Shown: positions 7,131 to 16,488 of the stretch, in pieces
How positions within the stretch are numbered: position 1 is the stretch's first letter
How the letters are laid out: each line of letters opens with the position of its first letter
Assembly (NCBI GenBank): GCA_963726365.1
Contig: CAVSCI010000007.1
Span: 62,001 to 126,000 of the forward strand
Length of the DNA: 64,000 nt
Reading direction: 5' to 3'
Source: JAABQG01 sp963726365
Lineage (GTDB): Bacteria > Pseudomonadota > Gammaproteobacteria > Burkholderiales > Burkholderiaceae_C
Position numbers and translations under genes: made by a program
Notes under the pieces: generated by a model
Database searches by the model: none
Seen by the model: the letters and a program-made list of their open reading frames with translations, nothing else
What the model was told of the DNA's origin: nothing

Positions 7131-8471
7131 ATGAGCCTCACCCAAAGCCTGCTTGCCATTGTCGCCCTGATTGCCGCCAGCGCATTTTTTGCCGTGGCCG
7201 AGATCTCGCTGGCCGCCTCGCGGCGCCTGCGCTTGCGCCAGATGGCCGACGAGGGCGACAGCCGTGCGGAGCGGGTCCTGAAAATCCAGGAACAGCCCGG
7301 GCACTATTTCACCGTGGTGCAGATCGGACTGAACGCCATCACCATCATGGGCGGCATCGTGGGTGAAGGCGCACTGAGCCCCACCCTGAAGGGCGCTTTC
7401 AGCGGATGGATGGCGCCCGAGCGCGCCGAGACAGCGGGTTTCGTCACTTCGTTCCTGGTGGTGACCTCGCTGTTCATCGTTTTTTCCGACCTGTTTCCCA
7501 AGCGCCTGAGCATGGCCGAGCCGGAGAAGCTGGCGGTTCGCGTCGCCGGGCCCATGCTGTGGTGCATGGCGGTCTTCAAGCCCGTGGTCTGGATCTACAG
7601 TCGCGCCACCGACGGGCTTTTCCGCCTGCTGGGCCTGTCGGCGCAGCGGGACGACCGGGTGACGTCCGATGACATCCTGGCCCTTGCCGAAGCCGGCGCG
7701 CAAGCCGGTGTGCTCGCCCGACGCGAGCAGCAGGTCATCACCAACGTGTTCGAGCTGGACACCCGCACCGTCGGCAGCGCCATGACCCCAAGGGATCGGA
7801 TCGCCTGGTTCAGCCAGGATGATGCGGACACGATCATCCGCTTGCGCATCTCTGCCGAGCCGTTCTCGACCTACCCGGTGTGTGCCGGCGACCTCGACCA
7901 CCTGATCGGCTATGTCGACGCCAAGGACCTGTTCCAGCGCGTGCTGAACAACCAGCCGATCAGCCTGACCGACCCGGCTCTGCTGCACAAGGCCGTCGTG
8001 GTGCCGGACCGCCTGACTCTGGCCGAGGTGCTGGCGCATTTCAGGGAGGTTCGCGAGGACTTTGCCGTCATCGTCAGCGAATACAGCACCGTGGTGGGCG
8101 TGGTGACGCTCAATGACGTGATGAGCACGGTGATGGGTGACCTGGTCACCACGCAGGACGAGGAGCTCATCGTGCAGCGCGACGAGCGCTCGTGGCTGAT
8201 CGATGGCGCCACACCCGTGCAGGACGTGCAGCGCGCCCTGGGCATTGCCGAAATGCCCTTTGAGGGCGAGTATGAAACGCTGGCGGGCTTCCTGATGGTG
8301 ATGCTGCGCCGCGTGCCCCGGCGCACCGACCGTGTGGACTGGGGCGGCCACCGTTTCGAGGTGATGGACGTGGACAGCTACCGCGTGGACCAGGTGCTGG
8401 TCTCCAGGCTGGACGCCCCGGGTGCTGGGATCGATACGGCCGCGACCGGCGACCCGCTCAGACCCCGTTGA
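7131..8471 (+). CDS. CNNM/CBS-domain membrane protein (CorC/HlyC, hemolysin-like family)
   Basis: 446-aa integral membrane protein. The N-terminal CNNM (DUF21) domain has four hydrophobic segments (SLLAIVALIAASAFFAVAE at the start). A pair of CBS domains follows (MTPRDRIAWF; EDFAVIVSEYSTVVGVVTLND), then a C-terminal CorC_HlyC domain (VDWGGHRFEVMDVD). Family members are linked to Mg2+, Co2+ or polyamine efflux; the older 'hemolysin' label is not supported as a function. I chose the ATG at 7131 over the ATG at 7113 because MSLTQSLLAIVAL fits the family N-terminus. The 3' end overlaps the convergent transglycosylase gene by 14 bp. Confidence 0.88.
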   Translation: MSLTQSLLAIVALIAASAFFAVAEISLAASRRLRLRQMADEGDSRAERVLKIQEQPGHYFTVVQIGLNAITIMGGIVGEGALSPTLKGAFSGWMAPERAETAGFVTSFLVVTSLFIVFSDLFPKRLSMAEPEKLAVRVAGPMLWCMAVFKPVVWIYSRATDGLFRLLGLSAQRDDRVTSDDILALAEAGAQAGVLARREQQVITNVFELDTRTVGSAMTPRDRIAWFSQDDADTIIRLRISAEPFSTYPVCAGDLDHLIGYVDAKDLFQRVLNNQPISLTDPALLHKAVVVPDRLTLAEVLAHFREVREDFAVIVSEYSTVVGVVTLNDVMSTVMGDLVTTQDEELIVQRDERSWLIDGATPVQDVQRALGIAEMPFEGEYETLAGFLMVMLRRVPRRTDRVDWGGHRFEVMDVDSYRVDQVLVSRLDAPGAGIDTAATGDPLRPR

Positions 8472-9143
8472 GGAGCCAGTTGTGCTGCGCCGCGAAGACG
8501 GCATCGGGGTAGGCGGCCTTGCCGCGCGAGCCGTTGTAACGACCCAGTGCCAGGAACAGGTCGCCGCGTTCGCGGTCCAGGTAGTGGCGCAGAATGACGC
8601 AGCCAAAACGCAGGTTGGTCTGCATGTGAAACAGCCGCGCGGCATCGCCGTCGCCGATCACCCGTGTCCAGAACGGCATGACCTGCATGTAGCCGCGCGC
8701 ACCGACCGGGCTGACCGCGTATTTTCGGAACGCGCTTTCGACCTGGATCAGGCCCAGCACCAATGACACATCCAGCCCGGCACGCCGGCTTTCGTACCAG
8801 ACAGTCTGCAGAAATTCCCGGCGGGTGTCGTAGTCCGGCTTGCTGCGCCGCAACCGGAAAATCATCACCCCCATCCAGCGCAGGTATTTCAGGCGCGCTT
8901 CGGTATCCGGAAACTCGGGCACGGGCGGCGCGTGGTTGGCAATCGCTGCGCTGAGCGCCGAGCGCACCGAATCAACCAGTGGCTCTTCAATCTGCCCTCC
9001 AGCCTGGACCAGCTTCGGAAACGATAGCGACCAGATGGCAATGGGTGCCGATGCAAGGCAGGTCCGGCGAGAAACACCGCAAAGGCCCGGCAATTTGGAA
9101 CCTTGCGCCCCGCTGCGGGCAGGAACGATGGCGTCGCGCAGCG

Positions 9144-9147
<4 letters not shown>
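8458..9147 (-). CDS. lytic transglycosylase, SLT domain
   Basis: 229-aa murein lytic transglycosylase of the soluble-Slt type. The catalytic Glu is in GLIQVESAFRKYA (about residue 137), followed by VSPVGARGYMQVMPFW and the GRYNGS motif. It cleaves peptidoglycan glycan strands to anhydromuropeptides. The N-terminus could be a poor signal sequence (CLASAPIAIWSLSF). I chose the GTG at 9147 because it overlaps the proS stop (GTGA), implying coupled translation; the frame is open further upstream only as a shadow of proS. The 3' end overlaps the convergent CorC-like gene by 14 bp. Confidence 0.88.
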
Positions 9148-10907
<1,760 letters not shown>

Positions 10908-10953
10908 GGTGTGGACGGCAGACGCAATGTGGAAGGGCTAAGGGATGGGCCTC

Positions 10954-10981
10954 TTGATGCACGCGGAACGCTGTGCATAAT
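10954..10981 (+). promoter_or_regulatory. predicted sigma-70 promoter for rppH
   Basis: -35 TTGATG (10954-10959), 16-bp spacer, -10 CATAAT (10976-10981), 29 bp before the rppH ATG at 11011. Both hexamers are close to consensus. Prediction only. Confidence 0.5.
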
Positions 10982-11010
10982 GGACTCAGTTAAAAAATTG
11001 GAATTTGATT

Positions 11011-11664
11011 ATGCTTGACCGGGAAGGCTTTCGGCCTAACGTCGGCATCATCCTGCTCAACCAGAGAAACCAGGTGTTCTGGGGCAAGCGCATCCGCACC
11101 CACAGCTGGCAGTTCCCGCAAGGCGGCATTGATCGTGGCGAGACGCCCGAGCAGGCCATGTACCGCGAACTGCATGAGGAAGTGGGGCTCCATCCGGAGC
11201 ACGTGCGCGTTGTGGCCCGCACCCGCGACTGGTTGCGCTACGAGGTGCCAGACCGGTATATCCGGCGTGACGCGAGAGGCCATTACAAGGGACAGAAGCA
11301 AATCTGGTATTTGCTCCAGCTCGTCGGGCAGGACTGGGACCTGAATCTGCGCGCGACCAATCACCCGGAATTTGATGCCTGGCGCTGGAACGATTACTGG
11401 GTGCCCTTGGACGCGGTGGTGGAGTTCAAGCGCGGCGTTTACGAAATGGCATTGATCGAGCTGGCGCGCTTCCTTCCGCGCACGGAATATCGAAACCGAT
11501 TCCTTCGCGGCGGCTTGCGTCAGCGGGATGCCGCTCAGGAGCCGGCCCACGACGGCAGGACAGGCGCATCGTTCGACCTGCCGCCGGGCGCGACTTTCGA
11601 GCCCGGCCCCCAGTCCAGCCAGCAGGTCCTGAACGGTGACGATCCAGACTATGCACCCCTTTAA
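11011..11664 (+). CDS. rppH: RNA pyrophosphohydrolase RppH
   Basis: 217-aa Nudix hydrolase that removes pyrophosphate from the 5' end of triphosphorylated RNA and so starts mRNA decay. The N-terminus MLDREGFRPNVGIILLN and the Nudix box GGIDRGETPEQAMYRELHEE (residues about 38-57) are diagnostic. I chose the ATG at 11011 over the TTG two codons upstream. It is longer than the E. coli enzyme (176 aa); the extra C-terminal 45-50 residues are low-complexity, as in related betaproteobacteria. It overlaps the next gene. Confidence 0.94.
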   Translation: MLDREGFRPNVGIILLNQRNQVFWGKRIRTHSWQFPQGGIDRGETPEQAMYRELHEEVGLHPEHVRVVARTRDWLRYEVPDRYIRRDARGHYKGQKQIWYLLQLVGQDWDLNLRATNHPEFDAWRWNDYWVPLDAVVEFKRGVYEMALIELARFLPRTEYRNRFLRGGLRQRDAAQEPAHDGRTGASFDLPPGATFEPGPQSSQQVLNGDDPDYAPL

Positions 11665-12151
11665 GACACTGGTGCTGGCCTTGGTGCTGGCCGGCACGAG
11701 TGCCATCGGGCAGCTCATGCCCGACGATCCGAACTGGCGTGAAAGCCCGGTCCCGCCGCCACCAGGTTTCGATGTGAATCGCCTGATCCCGCTGGAGAGT
11801 CCGAAAGGCTCCACGCTGACCTACGGCATCGACCCGGCGACGGTGACCACAACGCCTGAAGGCGTCGTGCGCTACGTGATTGTCGCAAGCAGTCGGGAGG
11901 GTGGGCAGAACGTGATGTATGAAGGCATTCGATGCTCCAAGGGCCAGCACCGGGTCTATGCGAGGTACAACGCAAAAAGCGGCTGGTCATCCGTCAGTGA
12001 CGGGGACTGGCAACCGCTGTATGGCTCCGCCGCATCGCGCCATGCGGTCACACTGGCGGAAGCTGGAGCATGCAAGGATCGGGCAGTGAACCGTTCGGCC
12101 AGTACGATCGTGCGAACGCTCAGGGGAGAGCAGCCAGCGGGCTTCGATTAG
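11651..12151 (+). CDS. CNP1-like family protein, probably secreted
   Basis: 166-aa protein with an N-terminal hydrophobic signal (FKTLVLALVLAGTSAIG) and a Pro-rich linker (ESPVPPPPGFD). It resembles the CNP1-like family of betaproteobacteria (VVRYVIVASSREGGQNVMYE, GWSSVSDGDWQPL), whose function is not known. The start is taken at ATG 11651, overlapping rppH by 14 bp; an ATG at 11636 is also possible. Likely periplasmic. It is convergent with proB; the 37-bp gap holds nothing clear. Confidence 0.75.
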   Translation: MHPFKTLVLALVLAGTSAIGQLMPDDPNWRESPVPPPPGFDVNRLIPLESPKGSTLTYGIDPATVTTTPEGVVRYVIVASSREGGQNVMYEGIRCSKGQHRVYARYNAKSGWSSVSDGDWQPLYGSAASRHAVTLAEAGACKDRAVNRSASTIVRTLRGEQPAGFD

Positions 12152-12188
12152 GCGCCGGACGCTCTGGCCGTTTTGGCGTTCTGCTGAC

Positions 12189-13334
12189 TCAGCGCGTCAA
12201 CACCAGGTTGTCACGATGGACCATTTCGGGCTCGGCGGCATAACCAAGCAGCGCTTCAAACTCGCCGGAGGGCCTGCGGCACAGCAGCCTGGCTTCGGCG
12301 CTCGCATAGTTGGCCAGTCCGCGGCCGATTTCATTTCCCGAGGGATCGCGTACCGCAATGACGTCGCCGCGGGAAAAGTCACCGTCCACCGAGGTCATGC
12401 CGATGGGCAGGAGGCTCTTGCCGTCTTGTCGCAGCTTCAGGGCGGCACCCTGGTCCACGGTGACGGCACCGCGCAATTGCAGGTGATCGGCCATCCATTG
12501 CTTTCGCGCCTGCTGCTTGGCTGTCTGCGCGGTCAACAGGGTGCCGATCGGTTCGCCGCGCGCCAGGCGGATCAGCACATCAGGTTCGCGACCCCAGGCG
12601 ATCACTGTCGAAGCGCCTGAACCTGCCGCGCGTTTGGCGGCAAGTATCTTGGTGATCATCCCGCCGCGGCCGATGCTGGAGCCAGCGCCACCGGCCATGA
12701 CTTCAAGCGCGGGATCGCCGGCGCGGGCATCGTGGACAAAAGTAGCCAGCGGGTCCTTGCGCGGATCGGCTGTGTAGAGCCCGTTCTGGTCCGTCAGGAT
12801 GATCAGGGCATCCGCTTCAACCAGGTTGGCCACCAGCGCGCCGAGGGTGTCGTTGTCGCCGAACTTGATTTCGTCATTGACCACGGTGTCGTTCTCGTTG
12901 ATGACCGGCAATACATGCAGCTTCAACAGGGTGAGCAGCGTGGAGCGGGCATTCAGGTAGCGCTCGCGGTCCGCCAGGTCGGCGTGCGTCAGCAGCACCT
13001 GGGCGCTGCCAAGGCCGTTTTCACGCAGCTTGGTTTCGTACATTTGCGCCAGTCCCATCTGCCCCACGGCGGCCGCGGCCTGCAGTTCATGGACCGCCTT
13101 GGGGCGGCTGGTCCAGCCGAGCCGCTTCATGCCCTCGGCAATCGCGCCACTGGACACCATTACAACCTCCCGGCCATCGCGCGCCAGCACGGCGAGCTGG
13201 CGACACCATTCCCCGATTGCTACTTCATCGAGCCCGCGTCCTTCGTTGGTCACCAGGCTGGACCCTACCTTGACCACAATGCGCTGGGCGTCCCGCAGCA
13301 CGCCAGATGCTTTTTCTTGAACCATATTGATCAT
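12189..13334 (-). CDS. proB: glutamate 5-kinase
   Basis: First enzyme of proline synthesis, phosphorylating L-glutamate to glutamyl 5-phosphate; 381 aa. The amino-acid-kinase domain has VVKVGSSLVTNEG, the SSGAIAEGM motif, the NENDTVVNDEIKFGDND motif and GTGG-like GRGGMITK. A C-terminal PUA domain (about residues 290-370, DQGAALKLRQDGKSLLPIG) gives the usual long bacterial form. The start is at 13334; an ATG three codons later is an alternative. It lies downstream of obgE, separated by repeat copy C. Confidence 0.96.
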   Translation of the reverse strand: MINMVQEKASGVLRDAQRIVVKVGSSLVTNEGRGLDEVAIGEWCRQLAVLARDGREVVMVSSGAIAEGMKRLGWTSRPKAVHELQAAAAVGQMGLAQMYETKLRENGLGSAQVLLTHADLADRERYLNARSTLLTLLKLHVLPVINENDTVVNDEIKFGDNDTLGALVANLVEADALIILTDQNGLYTADPRKDPLATFVHDARAGDPALEVMAGGAGSSIGRGGMITKILAAKRAAGSGASTVIAWGREPDVLIRLARGEPIGTLLTAQTAKQQARKQWMADHLQLRGAVTVDQGAALKLRQDGKSLLPIGMTSVDGDFSRGDVIAVRDPSGNEIGRGLANYASAEARLLCRRPSGEFEALLGYAAEPEMVHRDNLVLTR

Positions 13335-13337
13335 TAG

Positions 13338-13377
13338 CCAGCGTCGAATGGACGCAAACAGCTACTCATTTTGTAGC
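13338..13377 (+). repeat. 40-bp dispersed repeat, copy C
   Basis: CCAGCG at 1-6, TGG at 12-14, GCTAC at 24-28 and GTAGC at 36-40; the last 17 bp are a hairpin with a 7-nt loop. It fills most of the 56-bp gap between obgE and proB, only three bases from the proB start, and is oriented opposite to both genes. Confidence 0.8.
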
Positions 13378-13390
13378 AATCAAGACCGCT

Positions 13391-14461
13391 TCAGCTGGCT
13401 GTATCGCCGCTGAAGCGCGGATCAACGTCGATTGACGGCTGTTCGGCAACCTGTTGCGCCTTGAGGTGCTGGTAAACCGCCTTGATCAGTTTGTCGCACC
13501 CTTCATGGGTCAGCGCAGATATCTCGAAGACCGGCCCCTTGTATCTAAAACGCCGGACAAAGTCCTTGACGCGCGCCTCTCGCAGGTCAGCATCCACCAT
13601 ATCCAGTTTGTTCAGAACGAGCCACCGGGGCTTGGCATGCAGCTTGGGATCGTACTTCTTGAGTTCGGCCACAATGGCCTTGGCCTGCGCCACGGGGTCT
13701 ACGCCCTCATCGAAGGGCGCCATGTCCACAATGTGCAACAGCAGTCGGGTGCGTTGCAGATGCCTCAGAAAGAGGTGCCCCAGGCCTGCACCATCCGAGG
13801 CGCCTTCAATCAGGCCCGGCACATCAGCGACGACAAAACTCTGCTCCGGGCCCACACGGACCACCCCCAGATTCGGGTGCAGCGTGGTGAACGGGTAGTC
13901 GGCAATCTTGGGACGCGCGTTGGAAATCGCGGTGATCAGCGTCGATTTCCCGGCGTTGGGCATGCCCAGCAAGCCAACGTCAGCCAGCACCTTGAGTTCC
14001 AGCTTGAGGCTTTTCCGGTCGCCCGGCCAACCTGGCGTCTTCTGTCTCGGCGCGCGGTTGATGGCGCTCTTGAATCGCATGTTGCCAAACCCGCCGTCGC
14101 CGCCCTTGGCAATCATGATCCGCTCTCCAGGTGTGAGCATTTCGTAGAGCACATCGCCTGTCTCGGCATCGGTCATGATGGTGCCGACCGGCACCTTGAG
14201 CGTGATGTCATCCCCGGCGGCTCCGAACATGTCCGACCCCATGCCGTGCTGCCCCCGCTTGGCCTCATGACGACGGGAAAACCGGAAATCCACCAGTGTG
14301 TTCAATGCGGGATCGGCCACCGCATAGACATGCCCACCACGTCCGCCATCGCCTCCATTGGGTCCGCCGAACTCCTTGTACTTCTCATGCCGGAAAGAGA
14401 CGCAACCGGCTCCGCCATCACCGGCAATGATGTCTATATAGGCTTCATCAACGAATTTCAT
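13391..14461 (-). CDS. obgE: GTPase ObgE/CgtA
   Basis: 356-aa Obg-family GTPase involved in 50S ribosome assembly and stress control. The glycine-rich Obg fold (residues 1-158, GGPNGGDGGRGG) is followed by the G domain: G1 GMPNAGKST at about 166-174, switch region DYPFTTLHPNLGVV, G3 DVPGLIEGA and G4 NKLD. It follows rplU and rpmA, the standard order for this ribosome-linked operon. Confidence 0.97.
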   Translation of the reverse strand: MKFVDEAYIDIIAGDGGAGCVSFRHEKYKEFGGPNGGDGGRGGHVYAVADPALNTLVDFRFSRRHEAKRGQHGMGSDMFGAAGDDITLKVPVGTIMTDAETGDVLYEMLTPGERIMIAKGGDGGFGNMRFKSAINRAPRQKTPGWPGDRKSLKLELKVLADVGLLGMPNAGKSTLITAISNARPKIADYPFTTLHPNLGVVRVGPEQSFVVADVPGLIEGASDGAGLGHLFLRHLQRTRLLLHIVDMAPFDEGVDPVAQAKAIVAELKKYDPKLHAKPRWLVLNKLDMVDADLREARVKDFVRRFRYKGPVFEISALTHEGCDKLIKAVYQHLKAQQVAEQPSIDVDPRFSGDTAS

Positions 14462-14483
14462 GAGACGTCCAGTTTAAACAAAG

Positions 14484-14529
14484 GCCCGACACGGGCTCCA
14501 AAACACCGAAGCCCCGACAAGGCGGGGCT
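14484..14529 (-). terminator. tandem hairpins between rpmA and obgE
   Basis: Two stem-loops in the 91-bp gap, read in gene direction. The first has a perfect 7-bp stem AGCCCCG/CGGGGCT (14510-14529) followed by a short T4. The second is GCCCG-ACA-CGGGC (14484-14496) followed by a T-rich stretch (CTTTGTTT). They may act as a partial terminator that lowers obgE expression relative to the ribosomal proteins. Confidence 0.45.
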
Positions 14530-14552
14530 CCGATTGGTTGAGTCGACGGGCT

Positions 14553-14810
14553 TCAGGCCGGGGTCACGCTCACCGTTTGCTTGTTCATTGCGCCCTTGAC
14601 GGCGAACGAAACATGTCCGTCCACCAGGGAGAACAGGGTGTGGTCCTTGCCCACGCCGACATTGCTGCCCGGATGGAACCGGGTGCCACGCTGACGAACA
14701 ATGATCGCGCCAGCGCTGATCAGTTCGCCACCGAAAGCCTTCACACCCAGCATTTTGGGCTTGGAATCGCGCCCGTTTCGCGTTGAGCCGCCGCCTTTTT
14801 TCTGTGCCAT
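14553..14810 (-). CDS. rpmA: 50S ribosomal protein L27
   Basis: 85-aa L27 beginning MAQKKGGGSTRNGRDS, with the basic N-terminal tail that reaches the peptidyl-transferase centre, then the conserved LGVKAFGGELISAGAIIVRQ and HPGSNVGVGKDHTLF. No propeptide (as in Firmicutes) precedes the mature start. It sits 12 bp after rplU. Confidence 0.98.
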   Translation of the reverse strand: MAQKKGGGSTRNGRDSKPKMLGVKAFGGELISAGAIIVRQRGTRFHPGSNVGVGKDHTLFSLVDGHVSFAVKGAMNKQTVSVTPA

Positions 14811-14822
14811 GACCTGTGCTCC

Positions 14823-15134
14823 TTAAGCAGTGATCGCGCCGATTTGCAATTCGGTGAACTGCTGGCGATGCCCCTGGCGTTTCTGATAATGCTTGCGACG
14901 GCGCATCTTGAAGATGTGCACCTTGTCGTGCTTGCCATGGGACAGCACTGTGACTGTCACCGTTGCGCCGGACACCAGGGGTGTGCCCACCTTGAGTTCA
15001 GCGCCGTTGCCGACAGCCAGAACCTGGTCGAACACAATTTCCTGGCCTACGTCCGCAGCAATCTGTTCTACTTTAATTTTTTCGCCGGCAGCAACACGAT
15101 ACTGTTTGCCACCGGTTTTTATGACCGCGTACAT
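14823..15134 (-). CDS. rplU: 50S ribosomal protein L21
   Basis: 103-aa L21: MYAVIKTGGKQYRVAAGEKI at the N-terminus and KMRRRKHYQKRQGHRQQF near the C-terminus, the 23S rRNA-binding part. First gene of rplU-rpmA-obgE. An AGAGG ribosome-binding site lies about 5 bp before the ATG, with an extended -10 promoter about 50 bp upstream. Divergent from ispB, as in most proteobacteria. Confidence 0.98.
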   Translation of the reverse strand: MYAVIKTGGKQYRVAAGEKIKVEQIAADVGQEIVFDQVLAVGNGAELKVGTPLVSGATVTVTVLSHGKHDKVHIFKMRRRKHYQKRQGHRQQFTELQIGAITA

Positions 15135-15182
15135 GTAAACCTCTTTATTGAGTTCTGCAGACGAATTTCCACAGAGCCTTTA

Positions 15183-15191
15183 AGTATAGCA
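15183..15191 (-). promoter_or_regulatory. extended -10 promoter for rplU-rpmA-obgE
   Basis: On the minus strand the sequence TGCTATACT gives an extended -10 element (TGn plus TATACT, 15183-15188). It is about 49 bp upstream of the rplU ATG; no good -35 is visible at 17 bp, as is usual for extended -10 promoters. Prediction only. Confidence 0.5.
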
Positions 15192-15266
15192 TGGTTTGCA
15201 GTCACTAACATACCGCTACCCGTGCCGCAGAGTCCCGCATGGGCATCTCTATAATCCTGCAACTTT

Positions 15267-16265
15267 TTGGCAAACTCTCCCTTGGCTGACCACTCCACCA
15301 CCACATCCGGCGTTCTCGCACTCGTCGCCGGCGACATGCTTGAGGTCGACATGGTCATTGCGCGACGCCTGAACTCCGGCGTTCCGCTCGTCGGGGAAGT
15401 TTCCCGTTACATCATATCGGCTGGCGGCAAACGCCTTCGCCCGGTTCTCTTATTGCTGACCTGTGGCGCCTTGGGCTACCGCGAGGCTCAGCGCTTCAAC
15501 CTGGCCGCTGTCGTGGAATTCATTCACACAGCCACCCTGTTGCACGACGATGTCGTCGACGAATCCACGCTGCGGCGCGGCCGCTCGACCGCCAACGAGG
15601 CGTTCGGCAATCCTGCGAGCGTGCTGGTCGGAGACTTCCTCTACTCGCGTGCATTCCAGATGATGGTGGAAGCCGACAACATGCGAGTGATGCAGATTCT
15701 GGCCGAGGCAACCAACGTAATTGCCGAGGGCGAAGTATTGCAGTTGATGAACATGCACGATGCCTCACTGGACGAAGCGGCCTATCTTCGCGTGATTCGC
15801 TCCAAGACGGCCAAGCTTTTTGAGGCCAGCGCCCGGCTGGGCGCGGTTCTGGCCGCAAGCCCTGCAGAAGTCGAAAGTGCTTGTGCGATCTATGGACAGG
15901 CGCTCGGTACCGCTTTTCAGGTGATCGACGACGTACTGGACTATGCTGGTGAACCCGCTGAAATGGGCAAGAATCTGGGTGATGACCTGCGTGAAGGCAA
16001 AGCCACCCTGCCCCTGATCATGGCCATGCAGCTGGGCTCCGCCGACCAACGTGACACGATCCGCGATGCGATCGAAAACGGCGCACAGGCGGATCTGGAG
16101 ACGGTCGTGAACATCGTCAGGCAGACCGGCGCCCTCGAAGCCACTCTCGATGCCGCGTCGCGCGAAGCCAAGCGCGCCATCGCCGCGGCACGCGAACTCC
16201 CCCCAAATTTGTACACTGAGGGTTTGATACAATTGGCCGGTCAGCTTCTGGAACGTCGGCACTGA
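15267..16265 (+). CDS. ispB: polyprenyl (octaprenyl) diphosphate synthase
   Basis: Trans-prenyltransferase of about 332 aa making the long side chain of ubiquinone from isopentenyl and farnesyl diphosphates. The two Asp-rich motifs are LLHDDVVDEST (first DDxxD) and QVIDDVLDYAG (second); GGKRLRP is the substrate-binding stretch. There is no ATG before codon 23. A TTG at 15267 or at 15282 is the likely start, since a start at the first ATG would truncate the conserved N-terminal helix. It is divergent from rplU and followed by tRNA-Pro. Confidence 0.9.
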   Translation: MANSPLADHSTTTSGVLALVAGDMLEVDMVIARRLNSGVPLVGEVSRYIISAGGKRLRPVLLLLTCGALGYREAQRFNLAAVVEFIHTATLLHDDVVDESTLRRGRSTANEAFGNPASVLVGDFLYSRAFQMMVEADNMRVMQILAEATNVIAEGEVLQLMNMHDASLDEAAYLRVIRSKTAKLFEASARLGAVLAASPAEVESACAIYGQALGTAFQVIDDVLDYAGEPAEMGKNLGDDLREGKATLPLIMAMQLGSADQRDTIRDAIENGAQADLETVVNIVRQTGALEATLDAASREAKRAIAAARELPPNLYTEGLIQLAGQLLERRH

Positions 16266-16288
16266 GTTTTGCTGTCCGTTCCTCCCAT

Positions 16289-16365
16289 CGGGGTGTAGCT
16301 TAGCCTGGTAGAGCGCTACGTTCGGGACGTAGAGGCCGGAGGTTCGAATCCTCTCACCCCGACCA
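16289..16365 (+). tRNA. tRNA-Pro (anticodon CGG)
   Basis: A 77-nt cloverleaf. The acceptor stem is CGGGGTG/CACCCCG, the D arm contains AGCTTAGCCTGGTAGAGC, the anticodon arm is CTACG-TTCGGGA-CGTAG giving CGG, and the T arm is GGAGG-TTCGAAT-CCTCT; CCA is encoded. It reads Pro codon CCG, common in this GC-rich genome. A possible -10 TACAAT lies at 16228-16233, inside the end of ispB. Confidence 0.97.
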
Positions 16366-16488
16366 AAACGGCAGCAATGTCTACTCCTGCCCACGTCCGG
16401 GTGTTTCTTCCTGGTATTTCGGTTTACAGTCTCCGAGCAATCGGCGAAGATCAGCCTGTCATAAATTCTCGAGACATCATTGCCCTTC

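Noticed and set aside
6870..8645. A 591-codon minus-strand open frame over the CorC-like gene
   Set aside because: His/Gln/Gly-rich antisense shadow; the CorC-like protein on the plus strand has clear domains.
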